A stretch of 6,714 bases of DNA. It comes from Comamonadaceae bacterium. GTDB lineage: Bacteria > Pseudomonadota > Gammaproteobacteria > Burkholderiales > Burkholderiaceae_C. The stretch spans positions 1-6,714 of the forward strand of contig CANCCF010000215.1 in assembly GCA_947374485.1 (NCBI GenBank), read 5' to 3'. This document shows, in pieces, positions 1 through 5,412 of this stretch; position 1 is the first letter of the stretch; the number at the start of each line of letters is the position of its first letter. The notes beneath the pieces were generated by a model. That model saw only the letters and a program-made list of their open reading frames with translations, had not been told where the DNA came from and searched no databases. A program made the position numbers and the translations under genes.

Positions 1-427
1 GCCCATGGCCGGTGCCGGCAATCTGGCCGGCAGCATGGTGTCCAGGGAAACCGAAGACCAGATCGGACGCAACGAGGACTACAACCGCATTGCCGTGCTG
101 GCCGCAAGCCTCAAGCGCGAGGAACTGTTGACGCTGGATGTGGACACCATCCTGCGCCGCCTGTTCTGGGAAGAGACCATCACCCGCTTTGAGCCACTCA
201 TCGGCGAAACCGCACCGCGTTTTCGCTGCAACTGCAGCCGCGAGCGCGTGGGCAAGATGATCGTGAGCTTGGGGGCCGAAGAGGCCGAGAGCATTCTGGC
301 CGAGCGTGCCGACATCGAGGTCGGCTGCGAGTTCTGCGGCCTGCAATACCGCTTCGACCCGGTGGATGCGGCGCTCTTGTTTGTGGAGCCGGTGCAGATG
401 GTGAGCGGGAGTGGGCAGGCGCAGTAA
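1..427 (+). CDS. hslO: Hsp33 redox-regulated chaperone, C-terminal part (5' end outside window)
   Basis: This is the last ~141 codons of Hsp33, a cytoplasmic holdase chaperone that is switched on by oxidative stress and protects unfolding proteins from aggregation. The frame is open to the left edge (codons start at base 2), so the ATG at position 5 is probably an internal Met and not the start; the full protein is usually about 290-320 residues. Numbered from that Met, the redox switch is complete: Cys75-x-Cys77 in FRCNCSRERV and Cys108-x-x-Cys111 in GCEFCG. The 31-residue step from Cys77 to Cys108 is the same as in the E. coli protein. In the family these four thiols hold zinc when reduced and form two disulfides when oxidised. 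The helical linker before the switch (ELLTLDVDTILRRLFWEE) is also typical. It ends with TAA at 425-427 and converges on the kinase gene that ends at 455. Identification is firm; only the N-terminal domain is unseen. Confidence 0.95.
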   Translation, partial: PMAGAGNLAGSMVSRETEDQIGRNEDYNRIAVLAASLKREELLTLDVDTILRRLFWEETITRFEPLIGETAPRFRCNCSRERVGKMIVSLGAEEAESILAERADIEVGCEFCGLQYRFDPVDAALLFVEPVQMVSGSGQAQ

Positions 428-451
428 AGTTCTGCCGCCTGCGCTGCAGGC
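415..451. other. Overlapping inverted repeats at a convergent gene junction (possible weak terminator)
   Basis: Two mutually exclusive hairpins share one arm. The first pairs 415-424 with 432-442 (10 bp, one bulged C at 436) around a 7-nt loop that contains the hslO stop codon. The second pairs GCCTGC (437-442) with GCAGGC (446-451) around a 3-nt loop. This is the only non-coding space (27 nt) between the convergent hslO and kinase genes, where a bidirectional terminator would be expected. Neither hairpin is followed by a real T tract on either strand (TTCCTAT on plus), so a classic Rho-independent terminator is not shown. GC-rich DNA also gives such hairpins by chance. Confidence 0.3.
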
Positions 452-454
452 TTC

Positions 455-1081
455 CTATGCGCGACCCAGCAAGTCACTGAACAGCCGGTGCTCGCACTGC
501 GGGTCCGAGCACTTCTCGCAAGGCCATTTCCAGTTGCTGCGGGCACCTGCGGGGCGTGGCGCACCCAGTGCGTAGCGGATGGCCTGCAGTGCGTTGTGCG
601 TGCGCGACTCGCCGCTTCCATAGACCATGGAAAAACCAATGCTGTATTCCAGCAGCACCGCGCGCAGACGCTGGTGCACCTTGGAGCGCATGGCAAGGCC
701 ATCGCGCTGCAAGCCGTCTGCCATCCAGGGCAGGTCCAGCGCGGTCACCAGGGTCAGGCCAAAGGCGCCGTGCTGTTCTGCGGCCTGTGCATACAGAGAC
801 GCATCGCCCAGCACCACGTCGCTGTAGACGGCGGTCATCAGGGGTGTGGTGTCCGACAGAACCACCGTGTCTTCTGCGTGCGCCTGCACGCGCGCCATCT
901 GCGTTTCTGCAATGTGTGCCTGCTCATGGGCGCGCGGTGTGCGGTCGTGCAGCTCGCACCATTCCCGCAGGTACTCAGGTACCCACACCACGCGGGGAAA
1001 TTCGGCTTGAAGCTGGAATGAAAGGGCTTTCGCCAGCGTGGTCTTGCCCGTGCATTCGGCGCCGAGGATGGCGATCTTCAT
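455..1081 (-). CDS. Stand-alone NadR-type P-loop kinase/ATPase with C-terminal Cys/His cluster
   Basis: A 208-residue P-loop protein. Walker A is at residues 7-15 (GAECTGKTT, Lys13), with a hydrophobic strand ending in Asp77 (VVLSDTTPL) as a likely Walker B/acceptor region. A DLPWMADGLQRDG segment at 116-128 resembles the D-[IV]-PW-x-x-DG-x-R-x-DG stretch of the ribosylnicotinamide kinase domain of NadR. Unlike E. coli NadR it has no N-terminal DNA-binding domain and no NMN adenylyltransferase domain, so it cannot be called NadR proper. The last ~25 residues carry Cys188-x2-Cys191-x4-Cys196-x-His198, a possible small metal site that is not part of the NadR kinase fold. It starts with ATG 33 nt after ftsB, with only a weak AGG-like ribosome site, and is the last gene of the leftward series. 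It is probably a nucleoside/nucleotide-type small-molecule kinase. The substrate is unknown, and NAD salvage is only a guess. Confidence 0.82.
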   Translation of the reverse strand: MKIAILGAECTGKTTLAKALSFQLQAEFPRVVWVPEYLREWCELHDRTPRAHEQAHIAETQMARVQAHAEDTVVLSDTTPLMTAVYSDVVLGDASLYAQAAEQHGAFGLTLVTALDLPWMADGLQRDGLAMRSKVHQRLRAVLLEYSIGFSMVYGSGESRTHNALQAIRYALGAPRPAGARSNWKWPCEKCSDPQCEHRLFSDLLGRA

Positions 1082-1114
1082 GGCCTGCAGCTGTGTGCCC
1101 GGAGGGCCATGCGC

Positions 1115-1396
1115 CTAGTGTGCAACCTGCACAAAGATTTCGTTGTTCTTGACCATGCCCAGCTCGCTGCGGGCTTTCTCTTCCACGATTTCCAGACCTT
1201 CCTTGAGGTCGCGAATTTCCGCAGACAGGCGGTCATTGGCCAGGGCCGCCTGTGCGTTTTTCTGCTTCTGTGTGTCCAGCTCGCTTTGCAGCCTGCTGAC
1301 ATTGGGCACGCTGCCCCGCCCAAACCACAGCTGCCCATGCAGGATGACCAGCAGGGCAATCAGGAGCAGGGGGACGAAGCGCTTGCCCACGGGCAC
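1115..1396 (-). CDS. ftsB: Cell division protein FtsB (DivIC/septum formation initiator family)
   Basis: A 93-residue bitopic inner-membrane protein of the divisome. In the family FtsB pairs with FtsL and FtsQ and helps activate septal peptidoglycan synthesis by FtsW/FtsI. The order is as expected: a short cytoplasmic N-terminus, one membrane segment at about residues 7-24 (FVPLLLIALLVILHGQLW) followed by the typical WFGRG, a periplasmic coiled coil at about 34-72 with heptad-like spacing, and a conserved end (EGLEIVEEKARSELGMVKNNEIF). E. coli FtsB shares the LWFG and EE-[RK]-AR-x-EL-x-M features. The start is GTG (1396-1394), 6 nt after the eno stop; a second in-frame GTG lies two codons on. 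The first is preferred because a GAAG element at 1409-1406 is 9 nt upstream of it. The close spacing suggests translation coupled to eno, and eno-ftsB adjacency is common in proteobacteria. Confidence 0.93.
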   Translation of the reverse strand: MPVGKRFVPLLLIALLVILHGQLWFGRGSVPNVSRLQSELDTQKQKNAQAALANDRLSAEIRDLKEGLEIVEEKARSELGMVKNNEIFVQVAH

Positions 1397-1402
1397 TGCC
1401 GT

Positions 1403-2686
1403 TTACTTCAGGTTGTAAAAAGCAGCGCGGCCCGGGTACACGGCCACATCACCCAGGTCCTCTTCGATACGCAGCAGCTGGTTGTACTTGGCCATGCGGT
1501 CGGAGCGGCTCAAAGAGCCGGTCTTGATCTGGCCGGCATTGGTGCCCACTGCAATGTCGGAGATGGTAGAGTCTTCGGTCTCGCCCGAGCGGTGGCTGAT
1601 AACGGCGGTGTAACCGGCGCGCTTGGCCATCTCGATCGCCGCAAAGGTTTCCGTCAGCGTGCCGATCTGGTTGATCTTGATGAGGATGGAATTGGCAATG
1701 CCCTTGTCAATGCCTTCCTTCAGGATCTTGGTGTTGGTGACGAACAGGTCGTCACCGACGATTTGCACCTTCTTGCCCAGGCGGTCGGTGAGGATCTTCC
1801 AACCATCCCAGTCACCTTCGGCCATGCCGTCTTCGATGCTGATGATGGGGTATTTGTCGACCCAGGTGGCCAGCATGTCGGTCCACTCTTGCGCGGTCAG
1901 GCTCAGGCCTTCACCGGCCAGTTCGTATTTGCCGTCCTTGTAGAACTCGGAGGCGGCGCAGTCCAGGCCCAGGGCAATTTGCTCACCAGCCACGTAGCCT
2001 GCCTTGTCGATGGCTTCCAGAATCATCTGGATGGCGGCTTCGTGGTTGGGCACGTTGGGGGCAAAGCCGCCTTCGTCGCCCACGGCGGTGCTGATGCCCT
2101 TGTCGTGCAGGATTTTCTTCAGCGCGTGGAACACCTCGGCGCCGTAGCGCAGGGCTTCGCGAAAGCTGGGAGCCCCCACGGGGATGATCATCAGCTCTTG
2201 CAGATCGAGGTTGTTGTTGGCGTGCTCGCCGCCGTTGATGACGTTCATCATGGGCACGGGCATTTGCACTGCCGCCATGCCGCCAAAGTAGCGGTACAGC
2301 GGCAGGCCGGACTCTTCGGCAGCGGCGCGGGCCACGGCCATGGAGACGGCCAGCATGGCATTGGCGCCCAGGCGCGATTTGTTCTCGGTACCGTCCAGGT
2401 CGATCAGCGTCTTGTCCAGGAAGGACTGCTCGGAGGCATCCAGGCCCAACACGGCTTCAGAAATTTCGGTGTTGATGTGCTCGACGGCCTTGAGCACGCC
2501 CTTGCCGAGGTAGCGCTTCTTGTCGCCGTCGCGCAGCTCAATCGCTTCGCGCGAGCCGGTGGACGCACCACTTGGCACGGCCGCACGGCCCATGGTGCCG
2601 GATTCCAGCAGCACATCGCATTCCACCGTGGGGTTGCCACGGGAGTCGAGGATTTCGCGGCCGACGATGTCAACAATTGCGCTCAT
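1403..2686 (-). CDS. eno: Enolase (phosphopyruvate hydratase)
   Basis: Cytoplasmic glycolytic enzyme that interconverts 2-phosphoglycerate and phosphoenolpyruvate. At 427 residues it is full length. The N-terminal capping domain has the mobile loop SGASTG (39-44, Ser42). The barrel carries His155 (GGEHANNN), Glu164, the catalytic acid/base pair Glu205 (GDEGGFAP) and Lys337 (ILIKINQ), the magnesium ligands Asp242, Glu285 (SIEDGMAE) and Asp312 (GDDLFVTN), then the signature SHRSGETEDSTISD (364-377) and Lys388. No key residue is missing. The ATG start gives the standard N-terminus (MSAIVDIVGREILDSRGNPT) and has a good purine-rich ribosome site. It lies 61 nt after kdsA and 6 nt before ftsB. Its product PEP is the substrate of the neighbouring KdsA, so the pairing makes metabolic sense, though eno is also a housekeeping gene that is usually highly expressed. 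Confidence 0.99.
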   Translation of the reverse strand: MSAIVDIVGREILDSRGNPTVECDVLLESGTMGRAAVPSGASTGSREAIELRDGDKKRYLGKGVLKAVEHINTEISEAVLGLDASEQSFLDKTLIDLDGTENKSRLGANAMLAVSMAVARAAAEESGLPLYRYFGGMAAVQMPVPMMNVINGGEHANNNLDLQELMIIPVGAPSFREALRYGAEVFHALKKILHDKGISTAVGDEGGFAPNVPNHEAAIQMILEAIDKAGYVAGEQIALGLDCAASEFYKDGKYELAGEGLSLTAQEWTDMLATWVDKYPIISIEDGMAEGDWDGWKILTDRLGKKVQIVGDDLFVTNTKILKEGIDKGIANSILIKINQIGTLTETFAAIEMAKRAGYTAVISHRSGETEDSTISDIAVGTNAGQIKTGSLSRSDRMAKYNQLLRIEEDLGDVAVYPGRAAFYNLK

Positions 2687-2693
2687 GGTTTTT

Positions 2694-2700
2694 CTTTCTT
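2694..2700 (-). promoter_or_regulatory. Ribosome binding site of eno
   Basis: AAGAAAG on the minus strand lies 7 nt before the eno ATG, inside an unusually A-rich stretch (about 14 nt). It is the most convincing ribosome site of the window and fits strong expression of enolase. It stands out against the weak or absent sites of pyrG, coaBC and dut. The rest of the 61-nt kdsA-eno gap (2687-2747) shows no convincing promoter. Confidence 0.6.
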
Positions 2701-2747
2701 AACTTTTCAAAACAAGGGGGTGGGTGCAGGGGCGATCTTGCATCCGT

Positions 2748-3602
2748 TTACTGGAAATCGTTCTCGAGGAATGGGTTCTTTTTGGTTACAGCATCCAGCG
2801 CCACCAGGATTTCCAGCAGCGCCTTCATGTGGCGCAGGGGCACAGCGTTGGGGCCGTCCGACCAGGCTTCTGCCGGATTGGGGTGGGTTTCCATGAACAG
2901 ACCGGCCACACCCGCGGCCACGCCGGCGCGGGCCAGCACCGGCACCATCTCGCGCGCACCGCCACTGGTGCTGCCTTGGCCGCCCGGCTTTTGCACCGAG
3001 TGGGTCACGTCAAACACCACGGGTGCGCCGCTTTTGCGCATCTCGGCCAGGCTGCTCATGTCGGCCACCAGGTTGTTGTAGCCAAAGCTCACACCACGCT
3101 CGCAGGCCAAAAAGCTGTCTTCGGGAAGTCCGGCTTCCGCCGCTGCGGCACGCGCTTTGTCGATGACATTCTTCATGTCCCAAGGGGCCAGGAATTGCCC
3201 CTTCTTGATGTTGACGGGCTTGCCCGATTGCGCCACGGCGCGGATGAAGTCGGTCTGGCGGCACAGGAATGCCGGTGTTTGCAGCACGTCCACCACGTTG
3301 GCCACGGCGCTCACCTGCGAGGCGTCGTGTACATCGGTCAGGATGGGGACCTGGATCTGGCGACGCACCTCGTCGAGGATCTTCAGGCCCGCATCCATGC
3401 CTACTCCGCGCTGGGTGTTGCCCGAGGAACGGTTGGCCTTGTCAAAGGAGCCTTTGTAGATCAGGGGGATGCCTAGACCCGTGCAGATCTCTTTGAGCTG
3501 CCCGGCCACATCGAGCGACATTTGCAAGCCTTCAATGGAGCAGGTGCCAGCGATCAAAAAGAAGCGGTGCTCTAGCCCCACATCGAAGCCGCACAATTTC
3601 AT
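2748..3602 (-). CDS. kdsA: 3-deoxy-D-manno-octulosonate 8-phosphate synthase (KDO-8-P synthase), metal-dependent class
   Basis: Condenses PEP with arabinose 5-phosphate to KDO-8-phosphate, the committed step toward the inner-core sugar of lipopolysaccharide; cytoplasmic, and diagnostic of a Gram-negative cell. 284 residues, full length, a single TIM barrel. Motifs in order: IAGTC (17-21), the substrate loop SFDKANRSS (52-60), LTDVH (88-92), FLCRQTD (112-118), KKGQFLAPWD (133-142), SFGYNNLV (172-179), FDVTHSVQ (197-204) and METHP (237-241). Cys21, His201, Glu238 and Asp249 match the metal ligands of the Aquifex enzyme (Cys11, His185, Glu222, Asp233), with identical 37- and 11-residue steps between the last three. 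Non-metal enzymes such as E. coli KdsA have Asn in place of the Cys. One oddity is Thr20 where Pro normally precedes the Cys (GPC). The ATG overlaps the pyrG stop (ATGA), and a GAAGG 7 nt upstream, inside pyrG, supports the start. Confidence 0.97.
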   Translation of the reverse strand: MKLCGFDVGLEHRFFLIAGTCSIEGLQMSLDVAGQLKEICTGLGIPLIYKGSFDKANRSSGNTQRGVGMDAGLKILDEVRRQIQVPILTDVHDASQVSAVANVVDVLQTPAFLCRQTDFIRAVAQSGKPVNIKKGQFLAPWDMKNVIDKARAAAAEAGLPEDSFLACERGVSFGYNNLVADMSSLAEMRKSGAPVVFDVTHSVQKPGGQGSTSGGAREMVPVLARAGVAAGVAGLFMETHPNPAEAWSDGPNAVPLRHMKALLEILVALDAVTKKNPFLENDFQ

Positions 3603-5266
3603 GCTGCAACCTTCAGGTTTTTTCCCGCAGCCTGGTGGTCCAGCGCAGCCTTGATGAAGGCATTGAACAGCGGGTGGCCGTTCCAGGGCGTGGACTTGAA
3701 TTCCGGGTGGAACTGCACGCCCACAAACCAGGGGTGCACGGCTTGGGGCAACTCCACCATCTCGGTGAGCTGCTCACGTTGCGTCAGCGCCGAGATCACC
3801 AGACCGGCTGCGCGCAGGCGGTCCAGGAAATGCACATTCGCCTCGTAGCGGTGGCGGTGGCGCTCGGTCACCACGTCGCCGTAGATCTGGTGCGCCAGGG
3901 TGTCACGGGCCACGTCCGAGCTCTGCGCGCCCAGGCGCATGGTGCCGCCCAGGTTCGAGTTCTGGTCGCGTGTCTTGATGGTGCCGTCGGCGTCTTTCCA
4001 CTCGGTGATGAGGGCAATCACGGGGTTGGGGCTGGCGGCGTCGAACTCGGTGCTGTTGGCGTCTTTGAGCCCTGCCACATGGCGTGCGAATTCGATGGTG
4101 GCGACCTGCATGCCAAGGCAGATGCCGAGATACGGCACCTTGCGTTCACGGGCGAAGCGCGCGGCGGTGATCTTGCCTTCGATGCCGCGCTTGCCGAAGC
4201 CGCCGGGCACCAGGATGGCGTCGAATTTGGCGAGTTGCGAGACGCTGTCGGTGGTGATGGTTTCGGAGTCGATGTACTCGATGCGCACCTTGGCGTGGTT
4301 CTTCATGCCCGCATGGCGCAGCGCTTCGTTGAGCGACTTGTAGCTGTCCGACAGGTCCACATACTTGCCCACCATGGCAATCGTGACGTCGCCTTGCGGG
4401 TGCTCGGTTTCATACACCAGGTCGTCCCAGCGCTTGAGGTTGGCCGGGTGGGTGTTCAGGCGCAGGCGGTCGCAGATCAGGCCATCCAGGCCCTGCTCGT
4501 GCAGCATGCGCGGCACCTTGTAAATCGTGTCCACGTCCCACATGGAGATCACGCCCCATTCGGGCACGTTGGAGAACAGCGAAATCTTGCTGCGCTCTTC
4601 ATCGGGAATGGGCCGGTCGGCGCGACAGATCAGGGCGTCGGCCTGGATGCCGATTTCGCGCAGCTGCTTGGCCGTGTGCTGGGTGGGCTTGGTCTTGAGT
4701 TCACCAGCGGCCGCTATCCAGGGCACATAGCTCAGGTGCACAAAGGCGCTGTTGTTGGGGCCGAGTTTCAGGCTCATCTGGCGCACGGCTTCCAGGAAGG
4801 GGAGCGATTCGATATCACCCACCGTGCCACCAATTTCCACAATCGCCACATCCACCGCATCGAGCTCACCAAAGCGCGCACCGCGTTTGACGAATTCCTG
4901 GATTTCGTTGGTCACATGCGGGATCACCTGCACGGTCTTGCCGAGGTAGTCGCCCCGGCGCTCCTTGTCGAGCACGCTCTGGTAGATCTGGCCGGTGGTG
5001 AAGTTGTTGCTCTTGCGCATGCGCGTTTCGATGAAACGCTCGTAGTGGCCCAAATCCAAATCAGTCTCTGCGCCATCGTCTGTGACAAACACTTCACCAT
5101 GCTGCAGGGGCGACATGGTTCCGGGGTCTACGTTGAGGTAGGGGTCGAGCTTGATTAAAGTGACTTTGAGGCCTCGCGATTCCAAAATCGCAGCTAAGGA
5201 GGCTGAGGCGATTCCCTTGCCAAGGGAGGACACGACACCGCCGGTGACGAAGACAAATTTGGTCAT
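3599..5266 (-). CDS. pyrG: CTP synthase (glutamine-hydrolysing)
   Basis: Makes CTP from UTP, ATP and glutamine, the last step of de novo pyrimidine nucleotide synthesis; a cytoplasmic, usually tetrameric enzyme. 555 residues, about ten more than E. coli. The N-terminal amidoligase domain (about 1-270) opens with MTKFVFVTGGVVSSLGKGIA, including the P-loop-like SSLGKG (13-18), then KLDPYLNVDPGTM (39-51) and EIGGTVGDIES (144-154). The C-terminal class I glutaminase (about 295-540) shows the oxyanion-loop region GGFGKRGIEG (355-364), nucleophile Cys383 in YLGICLGMQ, and His520/Glu522 in FHPEF, giving a complete Cys-His-Glu triad. A short lysine/alanine tail ends the protein. It is the first gene of the leftward series. 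The ATG start matches the family, although no good Shine-Dalgarno sequence precedes it. A perfect TATAAT lies about 40 nt upstream. CTP made here is later used to activate KDO and by CoaB. Confidence 0.99.
   Translation of the reverse strand: MTKFVFVTGGVVSSLGKGIASASLAAILESRGLKVTLIKLDPYLNVDPGTMSPLQHGEVFVTDDGAETDLDLGHYERFIETRMRKSNNFTTGQIYQSVLDKERRGDYLGKTVQVIPHVTNEIQEFVKRGARFGELDAVDVAIVEIGGTVGDIESLPFLEAVRQMSLKLGPNNSAFVHLSYVPWIAAAGELKTKPTQHTAKQLREIGIQADALICRADRPIPDEERSKISLFSNVPEWGVISMWDVDTIYKVPRMLHEQGLDGLICDRLRLNTHPANLKRWDDLVYETEHPQGDVTIAMVGKYVDLSDSYKSLNEALRHAGMKNHAKVRIEYIDSETITTDSVSQLAKFDAILVPGGFGKRGIEGKITAARFARERKVPYLGICLGMQVATIEFARHVAGLKDANSTEFDAASPNPVIALITEWKDADGTIKTRDQNSNLGGTMRLGAQSSDVARDTLAHQIYGDVVTERHRHRYEANVHFLDRLRAAGLVISALTQREQLTEMVELPQAVHPWFVGVQFHPEFKSTPWNGHPLFNAFIKAALDHQAAGKNLKVAA
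3608..3619 (-). promoter_or_regulatory. Small hairpin containing the kdsA ribosome binding site, within the pyrG end
   Basis: On the mRNA strand, AACC-TGAA-GGTT is a perfect 4-bp inverted repeat with a 4-nt loop, 5 nt before the kdsA ATG. It contains the GAAGG that serves as kdsA ribosome site (3614-3610, 7-nt spacing). The same bases encode Asn-Leu-Lys-Val near the PyrG C-terminus. The stem is short and may simply melt during translation of pyrG, which would fit coupled translation across the 4-nt overlap. Confidence 0.4.
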
Positions 5267-5274
5267 GTCAGGGG

Positions 5275-5290
5275 CGAACCATCAGGTTCG
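5275..5290 (-). promoter_or_regulatory. Inverted repeat in the pyrG leader
   Basis: CGAACC-TGAT-GGTTCG on the mRNA strand is a perfect 6-bp inverted repeat with a 4-nt loop, ending 8 nt before the pyrG ATG. It occupies the place where a ribosome site should be; the bases between it and the ATG (CCCCTGAC) contain none. It could be an RNA hairpin that tunes translation or a short DNA palindrome bound by a protein. The sequence does not decide between these, and chance is possible. Confidence 0.4.
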
Positions 5291-5308
5291 ATGTGGTGGT
5301 AAAGCGAG

Positions 5309-5314
5309 ATTATA
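5309..5314 (-). promoter_or_regulatory. Candidate -10 element of the pyrG operon promoter
   Basis: TATAAT, a perfect sigma-70 -10 hexamer, reads on the minus strand in the only AT-rich spot of the divergent region. Transcription would begin near 5300-5303 and give a leader of roughly 35 nt. The -35 match is poor: TGCAAA at 5333-5338 with an 18-nt spacer fits only three of six consensus bases. The location, just upstream of the first gene of the series, supports the call. Confidence 0.5.
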
Positions 5315-5344
5315 CGTGTGGGCGTTGGGCGGTTTGCACCACGC

Positions 5345-5381
5345 TGTGGCGCAATGCAAGGCTCTGCTACATTGCGTTGCA
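5345..5381. promoter_or_regulatory. Inverted repeat in the coaBC upstream region
   Basis: CGCAATG (5350-5356) and CATTGCG (5370-5376) form a perfect 7-bp inverted repeat around 13 nt. As RNA on the plus strand the stem could extend to 12 bp (5345-5356 with 5370-5381), using three G-U pairs in a row plus U-A and G-C. As DNA it would be a spaced operator-like site that overlaps the possible coaBC -10 element (5368-5373). No known regulator motif is recognised. Confidence 0.3.
5365..5373 (+). promoter_or_regulatory. Possible extended -10 element for coaBC
   Basis: TGCTACATT has the TGn extension and a TACATT hexamer that matches TATAAT at four of six positions. It would give a start near 5380 and a leader of about 33 nt. 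No good -35 hexamer lies at 16-18 nt. An alternative is TATACG at 5311-5316 on the plus strand, which overlaps the pyrG -10 element and would give a leader of about 90 nt. Low confidence in either. Confidence 0.22.
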
Positions 5382-5391
5382 TCTGCATACC

Positions 5392-5405
5392 GCGCCCCCG
5401 GGCGC
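5392..5405 (+). other. GC-rich hairpin immediately before the coaBC start
   Basis: GCGCC (5392-5396) pairs with GGCGC (5401-5405) around a 4-nt loop, ending 7 nt before the coaBC ATG. No Shine-Dalgarno sequence is present between or around them; the last 20 nt before the ATG are C-rich. The hairpin is short and in very GC-rich sequence, so it may be incidental. Confidence 0.28.
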
Positions 5406-5412
5406 ACACCCC

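Noticed and set aside
79..702. A 207-codon minus-strand open frame across the hslO/kinase junction
   Set aside because: It overlaps two well-supported genes on opposite strands, and its translation shows no protein family features.
1078..1110. A 10-codon ORF whose TGA overlaps the ATG of the NadR-type kinase
   Set aside because: It is the in-frame tail of a longer shadow frame of ftsB, has no ribosome site, and an ATGA overlap of this kind is expected by chance.
1119..1133. TGTGCA-ACC-TGCACA inverted repeat at the ftsB 3' end
   Set aside because: It encodes the last FtsB residues and is not followed by a T tract on the minus strand, so it does not qualify as a terminator before the kinase gene; a 6-bp repeat with a 3-nt loop is common by chance.
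1506..1520. CGGCTC-AAA-GAGCCG inverted repeat inside eno
   Set aside because: It falls in codons for the conserved Gly-Ser-Leu-Ser-Arg segment of enolase; the repeat follows from protein constraint and codon bias.
2709..2745. Imperfect stem (2722-2745) followed by a T-rich stretch between kdsA and eno, considered as an attenuator
   Set aside because: On the transcribed minus strand two of nine pairs are A-C mismatches, and the T-rich run starts several bases after the stem and is interrupted; too weak to call.
1109..2896. A 595-codon plus-strand open frame lying opposite ftsB and the whole of eno
   Set aside because: It is exactly codon-aligned with the eno and ftsB frames on the other strand. 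It stays open because sense codons TTA, CTA and TCA are avoided in GC-rich genes. The translation is His/Gly/Ala-rich with no recognisable domain, while eno is unquestionable.
3635..5158. A 507-codon plus-strand open frame inside pyrG
   Set aside because: Same codon-aligned antisense effect as for eno; no domain, no independent start signal, and PyrG has all its motifs.
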